DNA of 64,000 bases from Ignavibacteriota bacterium (GCA_016708125.1 JADJGF010000001.1:1262001-1326000), one strand, 5' to 3'; counted from the stretch's first letter, positions 1 through 8,740 are shown. Notes: a model not told the origin generated them from the letters alone. Program-made: numbers and translations.

Positions 1-1
1 T

Positions 2-124
2 ATTACTCCATTTTTGCCCGGACCATTAATCGATATTGTGAAAGAAAAAGGATTTGAAGTTTTTTCGGAAAATAAATCGGCGCAAGAAGTTTATACTTTT
101 ATTAAAAAAAATAATTACAAATAA
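2..124 (+). CDS. C-terminal end of an unidentified protein (5' truncated)
   Basis: An open frame enters from the left edge and ends at TAA 122-124, giving about 40 residues. The visible tail reads ITPFLPGPLIDIVKEKG and ends in a lysine-rich helix-like stretch. I do not recognise the family from so short a tail. The frame is supported by codon use like its neighbours and by a clean stop followed by a non-coding repeat. The missing N-terminus lies outside the window. Confidence 0.5.
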   Translation: MTPFLPGPLIDIVKEKGFEVFSENKSAQEVYTFIKKNNYK

Positions 125-139
125 ATTTTTATTCATAAA

Positions 140-236
140 GTCATTTTGAGCCCGAAGATTTTAATCGGGAGAGAAATCTCATAAGCAAAATATTTTCGGA
201 TTTGAGATATCTCATCAAAAAACGATTCGACATGAC
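140..236. repeat. Dispersed palindromic repeat between genes
   Basis: This non-coding stretch opens with GTCATTTTGAG and closes with CGACATGAC, so its ends are imperfect inverted repeats. It contains an inner inverted pair CCCGA/TCGGG and two GAGA(A/T)ATCTCAT segments. The same CCCGA...TCGGG core recurs as a perfect hairpin at 34941-34964. The shape is typical of short dispersed intergenic repeats that can fold as RNA or act as terminators. I infer a repeat family, but only one full-length copy is in this window. Confidence 0.45.
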
Positions 237-266
237 AAAAATTAAAAGATTGCTTCTAAAAATATT

Positions 267-1010
267 ATGAACAATTCAGAATTTTATAACACACTTTCAT
301 CAAATTATGATTTGATGATAAATTTTGAAAATTCTCTAAAAAATAAAACTGAGAATCTTAAAAAATTTATCGAACCAAATTTTAAATCAGCTTTAGATTT
401 AGGTTGCGGAACCGGCGTTGATTCTATTGCGCTTTCTCAACTAGGATTAAAAGTTACAGCAATTGATAATTCTGAAGAAATGATAAAAATTGCTAAGGAA
501 AATTCTAAAAAATATAATTGTGAAATTAATTTTATCAAATCAGATTTAACAAAAATTAATTTTGATAATAATTTTGATTTTATAATTTCTCTGGGAAATA
601 CTTTAGCAAATTTATCTTATGATGATTTAAAGAATTTGTTTTTCAATTTAAAATTATTGTTAAATGAAAAAGGAAAAATATTAATTCAGATTATTAACTT
701 TTTTGCAATTCCTCAAAATGAAGATTACATTCTAAATAAATTTGAAAATGAGGAATTATTGATTATTCGAAAATATCAAACCTACAATTCCCATCTAAAA
801 TTTATAATTGAAATAGAAAACAAAATTAAGTGCGCAACTTTTACAATAGAAACTAAAATTTATCCCCATACCATAACAGATTTCAAAAAGATTGCACAGG
901 AAAATGAATTGTTAATTTCATTCTTTGGTAATATTTGGTTGGAAGATTATGAAGAAAGGAAATCGAAGGATTTAATAGTTTTACTAAATAAAGAGGAAGT
1001 TATTAGATAA
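267..1010 (+). CDS. Class I SAM-dependent methyltransferase
   Basis: This 247-residue soluble protein has a class I (Rossmann-fold) methyltransferase core. Motif I, LDLGCGTG, lies at residues 43-50 and binds the methionine part of S-adenosylmethionine. An acidic motif II (AIDNSEEMI) follows near residue 60, and a motif IV-like stretch (FDFIISLGNTLANL) near residue 100. The length fits the Methyltransf_11/25 type. The substrate cannot be read from the sequence, and the C-terminal beta-rich half resembles small-molecule methyltransferases such as the glycine N-methyltransferase-like group. It stands alone between a repeat and a non-coding region, so context gives no pathway. Confidence 0.8.
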   Translation: MNNSEFYNTLSSNYDLMINFENSLKNKTENLKKFIEPNFKSALDLGCGTGVDSIALSQLGLKVTAIDNSEEMIKIAKENSKKYNCEINFIKSDLTKINFDNNFDFIISLGNTLANLSYDDLKNLFFNLKLLLNEKGKILIQIINFFAIPQNEDYILNKFENEELLIIRKYQTYNSHLKFIIEIENKIKCATFTIETKIYPHTITDFKKIAQENELLISFFGNIWLEDYEERKSKDLIVLLNKEEVIR

Positions 1011-1312
1011 ATGCAAAGATTCGTGGCCATGAACGAACTTTTAATTATAGACATTTGTGCTATTTTTTAACTTAGTGAAATATTTGAAGAAAATTATTGT
1101 AATTCCCAGGCACTTACAAGTTGTAGTCTTGAGTAAGAATCAATAAGAGTATAAACTCCTCACCGTCGTTCGATCGATATTCAAAATAAATTATAATATT
1201 TCAGAAATCTCAATAGATTTTTTAAATTTCAAATTTCAGCAATTCTTGCTAAACTTAGCATTATAATTTTTACGAAATGTAAATACTCAAATTTCATTCC
1301 AGGGTCAATTAA
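1011..1312. other. Intergenic stretch with no recognised gene
   Basis: About 300 bases between the methyltransferase and the esterase relic hold no convincing open frame on either strand. I see AT-rich sequence with no RNA gene and no strong hairpin. It may be decayed coding sequence belonging to the relic downstream, but nothing in it shows this. Confidence 0.5.
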
Positions 1313-1534
1313 ATGAAACTTATTAGAAAGTTCTTCATTATCATACTAACATTATTCTTCATCAATGCAATCATCAATGATACAAATGCACAACTACAAA
1401 TTACAAAAGTAATTGGCAATGGTGCTGTTTTACAAAGAGATATTGAAATTCCCATTTGGTGAAAGACTTCTATAAATGATATTGTTAAAATTAAATGTTG
1501 TAAAAAAATTTTTAATCAAACTTTTTTGTTTTAA
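1313..1534 (+). pseudogene. Relic of a secreted sialate O-acetylesterase-like protein
   Basis: An ATG at 1313 starts a typical signal peptide (MKLIRKFFII..., ending near NAQ). It is followed by LQITKVIGNGAVLQRDIEIP and then IW. This is how mature sialate O-acetylesterase/SGNH esterases of the SiaE type begin (family pattern: VLQRD..IPIWG). The next codon, expected to be glycine GGA, is TGA at 1460-1462. Reading through it in frame gives KTSINDIVKIK, which still fits the family, before a second stop at 1532-1534. The remaining ~500 residues of the enzyme are absent. I read this as a nonsense-mutated, truncated relic of a glycan-degrading gene. Confidence 0.55.
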
Positions 1535-1559
1535 CTAAATGAATAGAGCCTTGTTTCAT

Positions 1560-1575
1560 TGGCTCAATGTTTGTA
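1560..1575 (+). promoter_or_regulatory. Weak sigma-54-like (-24/-12) promoter candidate before the sensor operon
   Basis: The stretch TGGCTC-AATGT-TTGTA sits 28 bases before the solute-binding protein start. It matches the TGGCAC-N5-TTGCA consensus except for T for A in the -24 box and T for C in the -12 box. The GG to GT spacing is correct. The operon encodes a sigma-54 activator, so autoregulation is plausible. No paired upstream sites like those at 5923-5959 are visible here, so confidence is low. Confidence 0.22.
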
Positions 1576-1602
1576 AGTTTTAATTAAAAAGTAAAATTAA
1601 GA

Positions 1603-2967
1603 ATGAACCCATTTCATATTACACGAAACACTAATTCACATTCTAATACCGGAAGTAATATTCCAAATTGGTTAATATATTTTTTAATCTTAATTGCAAT
1701 ATTTGTTTCTGTAATATTTTATCTATTTCCATTTCAAAATGAATTTGTTGAAGACAAAATTGCCAAAGTTTATTTTGCAGATAATATTACAAAAGCCCAC
1801 ACAGATTTGATAAATCTGTTTAATAAAAAATATAAAGGCAAAATTGAAGTTATACCTGTTGATATCCCCACTTTAAAATTTACGACAAACAAACGCAAAG
1901 AATTAATTACCAGAACACTTCGCAGTAGAAACAGCAGAATTGATATTTTTGCAGTTGATCAAATTTGGGTTCCACGTTTTGCTAAATGGGCAGAGCCTAT
2001 CCAAACTCATTTTTCTCAAAAAGAATTAAATGATTTATTGCCGCAAGCTCTAACAACTTGTTTTGTTAATGACACTTTATATGCAATTCCATTTTTTATA
2101 GATGTCGGCGTTTTGTACTTTCGTAAAGATTTGATTTCACAACTTAAAAATTCAGGCGAGATAGAACATAAATTAAAAAACGGAATTACTTGGGAAGAAA
2201 TTATTTCGTTAAAAAAAGAAAATCTTAATAAAGAGTTTTTATATGTCTTTCAAGGCGATGCGTATGAAGGTTTGATTTGTAACTTCATTGAAATTCTTGG
2301 AAATAAGTCGGAAAATATTTATAAGAACAATGTGTTTAACGTTAACAATATTTACAGTATTGAAGCAACTCAAAGACTAGTTGATCTAATTTATAAATAC
2401 AAAATTTCTCCGCAAATTATAACAAGTTTTGATGAAGGAAGATCTTTTGAATATGCTCTGAAAAACGATATCCCTTTTTTTCGGGGTTGGCCAACAACTT
2501 TTAAATATTCAAATTTAGTATCCCGAACAACGAGTAAATTAAATTTGCTGGAAGAAGCACCGCTCCCGAGAAACTCAAACAGTGTTTCAACATCTACAAT
2601 TGGAGGATGGAATTTTGTTCTTTCAAGTTATTCATCGGTAAAAGAAGAAGCCGTTACTTTTATTAAGTTTGTGTTAACTCAAGAAATGCAAGAATTGAAT
2701 TATACCTCAGGTTCTTATTTGCCCATCTTAAAATCATTTTATAATAATGAAGATTTGATTAAAAAATATCCCAAACTTGGTGAATTTAAAACTATAATTA
2801 AAAATGGTTTACACAGACCTTCGGATTACAACTACACTAAAATTTCCGATATACTTTCGCTTTACTTAAATAAAGCTTTAAAGAAAGAGTTATCGGTTGA
2901 AGAAGCACTAAAAACAGCTCAAGCTCAAATTGAATTAAGCTTGAATGTAACAAATAACAAAAAATAA
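1603..2967 (+). CDS. Membrane-anchored extracellular solute-binding protein (family 1), probable sugar sensor
   Basis: This 454-residue protein has a short cytoplasmic tail, one membrane segment at about residues 23-44, and a large periplasmic domain. That domain resembles family 1 ABC solute-binding proteins (sugar type): the AKVYFADNITKAHTDLINLF opening, the DIFAVDQIWVPRFAKW segment, and a late GGWNFVLSSYS segment. It lacks a cleavable signal or lipobox. No ABC permease or ATPase gene is near. Instead it is followed at 14 bases by a histidine kinase and then a sigma-54 activator. I infer that it is the ligand-binding part of a three-component sensor and not a transporter subunit. The ligand is probably a sugar, given the trehalase genes downstream. 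Confidence 0.75.
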   Translation: MNPFHITRNTNSHSNTGSNIPNWLIYFLILIAIFVSVIFYLFPFQNEFVEDKIAKVYFADNITKAHTDLINLFNKKYKGKIEVIPVDIPTLKFTTNKRKELITRTLRSRNSRIDIFAVDQIWVPRFAKWAEPIQTHFSQKELNDLLPQALTTCFVNDTLYAIPFFIDVGVLYFRKDLISQLKNSGEIEHKLKNGITWEEIISLKKENLNKEFLYVFQGDAYEGLICNFIEILGNKSENIYKNNVFNVNNIYSIEATQRLVDLIYKYKISPQIITSFDEGRSFEYALKNDIPFFRGWPTTFKYSNLVSRTTSKLNLLEEAPLPRNSNSVSTSTIGGWNFVLSSYSSVKEEAVTFIKFVLTQEMQELNYTSGSYLPILKSFYNNEDLIKKYPKLGEFKTIIKNGLHRPSDYNYTKISDILSLYLNKALKKELSVEEALKTAQAQIELSLNVTNNKK

Positions 2968-2981
2968 AATTTGGTAATTCT

Positions 2982-4439
2982 ATGAATTTACTCAACAGAA
3001 TTAGGAAATACCGGTTTGAGTTTTATCATTTCATTATTCTGATAATCATCATCAGTATTTCACAAATTACGTTATCTTATATAAATACTCGTTCCACACA
3101 AAATCTTATCGGAAAATCCGTTGATATTTATCGTTGGGATACCGCCGAAAGAATTGCCGATTTAACGACAACTTCACTGGAATTATTAATGCAGAGCAGC
3201 AGTGTTACTTCAGAAAATAATTTGAACTATTCTCAAATTGTTGAAGCTTTGGATTTTATTTTAAGTCAGCAGCGTTTACAAAAAAATATTGAAGATATTT
3301 GTCTTTTGTTTTATGATGGTAACAATGTTATAGATATTGATGATGGACGTGAACTTTACAATTATGTTATTCATCATACCAGTCTTAAAAAAAGCGGCTC
3401 TTACAGAATGCAGGCAAAACAACTCTTTATAAATTCCAGTGAGAATTTATTTAAGAACGAAACCGTTTTAAATCAAAAAGAATCATCTCAAGTTTTTCAC
3501 GTTCTTGTTCCCTTTTCAATTAAGGGTGAAGTAGTTGGCTCGGTTTATATGAAAATAAAACCGGATTTTTCAGATATGATGAAAGTAATTACAAGTTCAT
3601 CAGATCAAACCGGAGCTTTATTTTCGGCATTAATTCTATTCAGCATTTTATTAATGTTTTTGATTACAAATTTCCTCGTTCGTGAAAGAGATCAAATGCA
3701 ATTTGAACTTTATCAACAAAGAGAAAGATTTCTAACTCAAAAAATTGAAGAAGAAAAAGAAGTGTTATTCACAAAAAGAATTTATCACGCTCAGCACAAA
3801 GCTGAAAAAATTATGGGTTTTATTAAACAAGATGTTTTAGAATTGACAGAATCTAATTTTGAAAAAGTTAAAAATCAAATTGTTAAGTATGCAAATTTTG
3901 TTGGAAGAGTTGTTTATGATATGAAAAATTTTAATCCTCCGATAAGTGTAATTCGTAATGTTAGTTTTAAAACAAATATTAATTCGGTAATACAATTTCT
4001 TGTAGATAATATCTTTACGAGAGTATATAAGGAAAACAAACAATTTAGTTTTAACCTTAATCTTGATAAGGCGTTCCCAATTCTTCACATTAATGAATAT
4101 GTAATTTGGGAAATTATTGAACCTCTAATTCAAAATAGCATAGATCATAATAAAAATAATGATGTTATTATTTCTATTGAAACAAAATATTTGCCGAACG
4201 AAAATTTTTCAAATGTTTACATTAGTGATGATGGAAACGGATTTGATGAAAATGTTTTTCAGACTGATGATACCGGAATTAAAAAATTATTTTTAGAAAA
4301 AGTAACAACAAAAATAAAAGCTCAAAATTCTGGTTACGGCTGTTATATTGCTTATGAAAATTGTAAACGCTGCGGAATGAAAATTGATGCATATAATAAT
4401 AATGGCGCAGTTATTTTAATTCAAATTCCTAATAACTAA
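2982..4439 (+). CDS. Membrane sensor histidine kinase partnered with the solute-binding protein
   Basis: The 485-residue protein has a membrane segment at ~16-34, a periplasmic sensor region at ~35-210, a second membrane segment at ~211-233, a coiled linker, and a C-terminal HATPase domain. ATP-binding boxes are visible: N box EPLIQNSIDHN (N385), G1 DDGNG (416-420) and G2 NSGYG (449-453). The phosphoacceptor region is unusual. There is no HE or HD pair; the best candidates are H269 and H272 in RIYHAQHKAE. It lies 14 bases after the binding protein and 8 bases before the response regulator, so the three form one operon. I infer that ligand-bound binding protein modulates this kinase. Confidence 0.75.
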   Translation: MNLLNRIRKYRFEFYHFIILIIIISISQITLSYINTRSTQNLIGKSVDIYRWDTAERIADLTTTSLELLMQSSSVTSENNLNYSQIVEALDFILSQQRLQKNIEDICLLFYDGNNVIDIDDGRELYNYVIHHTSLKKSGSYRMQAKQLFINSSENLFKNETVLNQKESSQVFHVLVPFSIKGEVVGSVYMKIKPDFSDMMKVITSSSDQTGALFSALILFSILLMFLITNFLVRERDQMQFELYQQRERFLTQKIEEEKEVLFTKRIYHAQHKAEKIMGFIKQDVLELTESNFEKVKNQIVKYANFVGRVVYDMKNFNPPISVIRNVSFKTNINSVIQFLVDNIFTRVYKENKQFSFNLNLDKAFPILHINEYVIWEIIEPLIQNSIDHNKNNDVIISIETKYLPNENFSNVYISDDGNGFDENVFQTDDTGIKKLFLEKVTTKIKAQNSGYGCYIAYENCKRCGMKIDAYNNNGAVILIQIPNN

Positions 4440-4447
4440 AATTTCTT

Positions 4448-5914
4448 ATGACGGATAATAAAATTAACATACTTATTGTTGAAGACGAAGCATTTGATGT
4501 AAAACGAATTCAAATTACACTTCAACCTTTTGAAGAAATAATGAGCATTAAAGAAATTGTTTCTTCGGGAAAGGATACTCTAAAAGTAATTACTGAAAAT
4601 AAACATTTATTTGATGTTATAATTCTTGATTACCAAATTTCGGGCGGACTTCACGGTGAAGAATTAATTGAAGAAATCAAAAAAATTGATCACACAATAC
4701 AGGTAATTGTTATTACTAAAATGACAATTAACCAATCCGATTTAAAATTTGCAACTCAGCTAATTGAAAGCGGTGCTTCTTGGTTTGGAACAAAAAATCC
4801 AACTGATATAGATTTTATTTATCAGCCGACCGATTTCGTTCTGGCAATTAAAAATGCTTATGAAAAACGAAAACTGGAAATTGAAAAAGAAATTTTGCGA
4901 AAAGAGCATACCAATTCACAATCTAAACTTCAGAATAATATTGAAAAAATGTTAAATAGATACACGTTAATTGGTGAATCTAACGCAATGAAATCGATAA
5001 AAAGGTCGATTGAAACTTATGCAAAAACTGAAGCAACTGTTTTGATAATTGGAGAATCCGGGACAGGAAAAGAATTAGTTGCAAGAAATATTCATTATGT
5101 GAGTCAAAGAAAATTTGAAAACTTCGTTCCGGTAAATTGTTCGGCAATTCCAAACGATTTAATAGAAAGCGAACTTTTTGGATATGAGAAAGGTTCTTTC
5201 ACAGATGCAAAAGATGAAAAACCGGGATTGTTTGAACAAGCAAATAATGGAACAATTTTTTTAGATGAAATAAGTGAACTACCATTAATGGCGCAGGCTA
5301 AATTATTACGCGTTCTTGAAAATGGCGAATTAGATAAAATTGGAAGGAAAAAAAGTTACGGAGTTAATGTTAGAGTTATTGCGGCAACAAATAAAAACAT
5401 CGAACTATTAATGCGAGAAAAACAGTTTAGGGAAGATTTGTATTATAGACTTAATATACTAAATATTAATTTAGTTCCACTACGTGACCGCAAAGACGAT
5501 ATCACTTTGCTGTTATTTAATTTTATTGATAAAACTTGTAATGAATTTCATGTTTATCCTCCTAAAATTTCTGAAGAAGCTTTAAAATTTTTAACAGATT
5601 TTCATTGGCCTGGAAACATTAGGCAGCTTAAAAATGTTGTTCAACGCTTGATTTTGATGAACACTAGCAGTATATACATAGATGAAGTTGAAGCTGCATT
5701 AGGAATTAAAACACAGTCTGCATTTGGAGGATATACTTTACCGCTTTATTCGAAAGAAGACATTCCTCAATTAAAAGAAGCAGAATTTGAATTCAAAAAA
5801 AAGTTTGTGCAATTTGTTAGAAATAATAGCCGGACAGATTCTGAAGCCGCACATAAATTAGGATTAGCCCGATCAAATTTTCACCGTTTATGTAAAGAAT
5901 TGGGATTTAAATAA
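4448..5914 (+). CDS. Sigma-54-dependent response regulator (NtrC family)
   Basis: The 488-residue regulator has a receiver domain (acidic VEDE at 11-14, phosphoacceptor D61), a coiled linker, an AAA+ domain and a Fis-type helix-turn-helix at the C-terminus (SEAAHKLGLARSNFHRLCK). The AAA+ domain has Walker A GESGTGKE at 202-209 and Walker B TIFLDE at 269-274. The sigma-54 contact loop reads GSFTDA (249-254) in place of the canonical GAFTGA; the first change is common and the G-to-D change is a less frequent variant. Downstream lie paired inverted repeats and a -24/-12 promoter, its likely targets. It probably activates the TonB-dependent receptor gene. Confidence 0.88.
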   Translation: MTDNKINILIVEDEAFDVKRIQITLQPFEEIMSIKEIVSSGKDTLKVITENKHLFDVIILDYQISGGLHGEELIEEIKKIDHTIQVIVITKMTINQSDLKFATQLIESGASWFGTKNPTDIDFIYQPTDFVLAIKNAYEKRKLEIEKEILRKEHTNSQSKLQNNIEKMLNRYTLIGESNAMKSIKRSIETYAKTEATVLIIGESGTGKELVARNIHYVSQRKFENFVPVNCSAIPNDLIESELFGYEKGSFTDAKDEKPGLFEQANNGTIFLDEISELPLMAQAKLLRVLENGELDKIGRKKSYGVNVRVIAATNKNIELLMREKQFREDLYYRLNILNINLVPLRDRKDDITLLLFNFIDKTCNEFHVYPPKISEEALKFLTDFHWPGNIRQLKNVVQRLILMNTSSIYIDEVEAALGIKTQSAFGGYTLPLYSKEDIPQLKEAEFEFKKKFVQFVRNNSRTDSEAAHKLGLARSNFHRLCKELGFK

Positions 5915-5922
5915 ATTTATTG

Positions 5923-5959
5923 GTTATAAATTTGATAACTGCGTTATGTTGTTGATAAC
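5923..5959. promoter_or_regulatory. Paired upstream activator sites (GTTAT-N7-ATAAC, twice)
   Basis: Nine bases after the activator gene lie two copies of the same inverted repeat: GTTATaaatttgATAAC at 5923-5939 and GTTATgttgttgATAAC at 5943-5959. The centres are 20 bp apart, about two helical turns. The second centre is roughly 136 bp upstream of the -12 element at 6087. Tandem dyads at this distance are the usual arrangement for enhancer-binding proteins acting on sigma-54 promoters. I infer that they bind the adjacent response regulator. No other copy was noticed in the window. Confidence 0.7.
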
Positions 5960-6071
5960 ATTTTAAGATATTGTGGCTTATTTTTTTCCTTTCGGAGTAA
6001 ATAATTCCTTTGCAAAATACAATAAATCAATTTTAAAGTGATTTTTCATTTTATTCTAAAAACAAAACTTT

Positions 6072-6089
6072 CTGGCACATATCTTGGCT
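6072..6089 (+). promoter_or_regulatory. Sigma-54 (-24/-12) promoter of the TonB-dependent receptor
   Basis: The sequence CTGGCAC-ATATC-TTGGCT has a perfect -24 box (TGGCAC), the right five-base spacer and a -12 box TTGG in place of TTGC. Transcription would start near 6099, leaving a leader of about 70 bases. The preceding gene encodes a sigma-54 activator and paired dyads sit upstream, so the assignment is well supported by context. The single mismatch at the -12 C is the main doubt. Confidence 0.7.
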
Positions 6090-6153
6090 GAAATTTATTA
6101 AAAAACTATATGAGATATCTTGTTTTATTTTCTATCTAAATATGTCACAATCT

Positions 6154-6161
6154 AAAAGGAG
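6154..6161 (+). promoter_or_regulatory. Ribosome binding site deciding the receptor start
   Basis: AAAAGGAG lies seven bases before the ATG at 6169. An earlier in-frame ATG at 6142 has no such site and would put a charged stretch ahead of the signal peptide. The 6169 start therefore fits better. Confidence 0.75.
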
Positions 6162-6168
6162 TTACAAC

Positions 6169-8676
6169 ATGAGGGAAAAAAATTACATCAAATTTTACGT
6201 TTTGTTTTTGCTATTTGCATTTCTGCCATTTTTACTGTTTGGTCAGAATACCGGAAGTGTTTTAGGTAAAATTACCGACACAAAAGGAGTCGCTATTCCA
6301 TTTGCAAATATTGTTATTCAGGAAACAACTATTGGCGCTGCTTCTGATATAAATGGCATTTATTCTATTGAAAAAATTTCTGCCGGAAGCTATATTCTTA
6401 AAGTTTCCGTAATTGGTTATCGTGAAACTTACACAAACATTACTGTTACTGCCGGCACAACAACAACTCGTGATTTTAGTCTTTCTGAAGACGTTTTACA
6501 GATGGAAGGAGTTGTAATTACCGGAACGGCTGGTGGCTCGGGTGTTAAAAAGAAAGATGCCAGTTTTGCAATTACAACAATATCTCCGGCAGCTTTGGAA
6601 AAATTATCCCCCCAAAGCACTGCCGCAGCTTTAGATTTAGTACCTGGTGTTTGGTCGGAAAGTACCGGTGGAGTTGCAGGTGCAAACATTATGGTTAGAG
6701 GTTTGCCTTCCGGCGGTGATGCTCCATTTGTAACTTTTTCCCTTAACGGAGCTCCTCTTTATGGAACTCAAACTCTATCCTTCTTTGAGCAAAGCACAAT
6801 ATTTAGAATTGATGAAACAATTGCTTCAACAGAAGCTGTAAGAGGCGGACCGAGCTCTGTATTTTCAAACGGTGAACCTGGTTTAACGACAAACTTCAAT
6901 TTGAAAAAAGGAACCGATATTACTGAAGGAAGGGTAAAATATACTACTTCAGATTATAGCCAACAAAGAGTGGATGCTGTATTAAGTGGTCCATTAGGAG
7001 AAAAATTATATTTCATGGTAGGTGGATATTTTAGAACTTCTCCAGGTATTAGAAATACTCAATTTAATTCGGAAAACGGACAGCAGTTTACTTTACAACT
7101 TACAAAAGTTTATGATAAGGGTGTTTTAAATGTATTTTCAAGACTTACCGATGACCATGGGCAGTGGATTTTACCAATGGCTTTAGGAACTGGTAATGAT
7201 CTTGGAACTTATTCACCGCTTGGAAATGCAACTCGTTATAGAACTTTACAAATCAATGCACAAGGAGATAGTGCAAATTTTGACTTCTCAAACGGCAGAG
7301 GTTGGAAAGGTACTATAAGTGGGTTAAATTTTGATTATAGTTTAGGTGATGGCTGGACAGTCCGTGATAATCTTTCATATACTAGCGGAGATGCGGATAC
7401 ATATGGATTTGTTCCGAATGGAAATCCAATGAGTGTTAGCGCTTTAAGCAGTAAGTTAGGTGGCGCTGCGGTTAAAACCGTTGGTGGACAAACTCTTACT
7501 TCAGGTTATGTTCAAAGTTATGGAAGTTGGGTAGTTCAAAAACAAATGGAATCTTTCACTAATGATATCAGTTTAACTAAACAAATAGAACAACACGATC
7601 TTACAATTGGCGCATATCAAGCATATTGGACAACAAATGATTTCTGGACACTTGGAAATCATATTCTGGTTAATGATGTTGCAAATGGCGATGTTATTGC
7701 CGGAGTTCCTGCTGATAGTGTTGCGGGAAGTTGGAATTACGGATTGAATGAAGCCGGAGATGCCAGAGTATTCGCGCTTTACGCCGGTGATACATGGCAG
7801 ATAAATGAAAAACTAAGATTAGATCTTGGTGCAAGATATCATTTCTTTAATCTCAATTTTACATTAGATCATGGTGGTAATCCGGATGGAATTACTGATT
7901 TAACTGCTTCGCTAAATGGTAATGACTGGGCTGGAACAGCAGCAATAAATTATGCTGTCAATACAGATTTAGGAGTTTTCGTTCGCGGTTCAAAAGGTTT
8001 GTTTTATCCTAATTTTGATAACATCAGAGAAGGTAACAATTATAATTTAACTGATGGCGATTTAAGAGACGGAACAATATCTTCAAGTGTTTTTAATCAA
8101 TTCGAATTAGGTTTGAAATATGAACACAGTATATTCAGCTTATTCCTAACTGGTTTCTTAAATACAGTTGAAATTTATGATGGCGGTGTTGGTTCAGTTT
8201 TCTCAGCCGCATTATTAAAAACAAGAACATTTGGTACTGAAATAGACGGTGCATTAGCAATTAACAATTTTAAAGTTCTTTTAACCGGAACAATACAAAG
8301 TGGAAAAATTACCGAATCAAGCGATGCTGCAGCAGTTGATAAAGAAATTTGGCGTCAACCAGCAGCACAGTTCCGTATTGCACCAAGTTATGATTTTCAA
8401 TTAAAAGAAAATTTAGAAGCATCATTATACGGAGCATTTAGATTTGTTGGTTCGAGATGGAGTGATAGACAAAATAGTTATGAATTAGATTCATATACTA
8501 AATTAGATCTTGGCGTAAATCTTAAAACAGCAAGTGGAATTACATTTAATATTAGTGGAGACAACTTAACAGGTTCCGAAGGTTTAACTGAAGGTGATCC
8601 TCGTGATCCTTTATCTAAAAATGGTCGCCCTCTTTTTGGCAGATCATTACAATTTGCAATTAGTGTAGATTTTTAA
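6169..8676 (+). CDS. TonB-dependent outer-membrane receptor with N-terminal carboxypeptidase-like domain
   Basis: The 835-residue protein starts with a signal peptide ending near LLFGQ. Then come a carboxypeptidase-regulatory-like beta-sandwich (GSVLGKITD... to about residue 105), a plug domain (VVITGTAGG, later IMVRGLP) and a long barrel of alternating aromatic strands. It ends in phenylalanine (FAISVDF), as expected for insertion by the BAM machinery. No SusD partner follows, so it is a stand-alone TonB receptor and not a SusCD pair. It lies downstream of a sigma-54 activator, paired sites and a -24/-12 promoter. With an inner-membrane MFS carrier and two alpha-glucosidase-type enzymes following, the cargo is probably a trehalose-like sugar or oligosaccharide. 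Confidence 0.9.
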   Translation: MREKNYIKFYVLFLLFAFLPFLLFGQNTGSVLGKITDTKGVAIPFANIVIQETTIGAASDINGIYSIEKISAGSYILKVSVIGYRETYTNITVTAGTTTTRDFSLSEDVLQMEGVVITGTAGGSGVKKKDASFAITTISPAALEKLSPQSTAAALDLVPGVWSESTGGVAGANIMVRGLPSGGDAPFVTFSLNGAPLYGTQTLSFFEQSTIFRIDETIASTEAVRGGPSSVFSNGEPGLTTNFNLKKGTDITEGRVKYTTSDYSQQRVDAVLSGPLGEKLYFMVGGYFRTSPGIRNTQFNSENGQQFTLQLTKVYDKGVLNVFSRLTDDHGQWILPMALGTGNDLGTYSPLGNATRYRTLQINAQGDSANFDFSNGRGWKGTISGLNFDYSLGDGWTVRDNLSYTSGDADTYGFVPNGNPMSVSALSSKLGGAAVKTVGGQTLTSGYVQSYGSWVVQKQMESFTNDISLTKQIEQHDLTIGAYQAYWTTNDFWTLGNHILVNDVANGDVIAGVPADSVAGSWNYGLNEAGDARVFALYAGDTWQINEKLRLDLGARYHFFNLNFTLDHGGNPDGITDLTASLNGNDWAGTAAINYAVNTDLGVFVRGSKGLFYPNFDNIREGNNYNLTDGDLRDGTISSSVFNQFELGLKYEHSIFSLFLTGFLNTVEIYDGGVGSVFSAALLKTRTFGTEIDGALAINNFKVLLTGTIQSGKITESSDAAAVDKEIWRQPAAQFRIAPSYDFQLKENLEASLYGAFRFVGSRWSDRQNSYELDSYTKLDLGVNLKTASGITFNISGDNLTGSEGLTEGDPRDPLSKNGRPLFGRSLQFAISVDF

Positions 8677-8740
8677 TTTGCGAATTGACTATGTCTAATT
8701 TTTGGAAAAAATTAAATAATGTTTTGTAAAATGTAAAACT

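Noticed and set aside
1603..2967. Solute-binding protein as part of an ABC importer
   Set aside because: No permease or ATPase gene lies within the window, and the next two genes are signalling proteins; the anchor is a membrane helix and not a lipobox.
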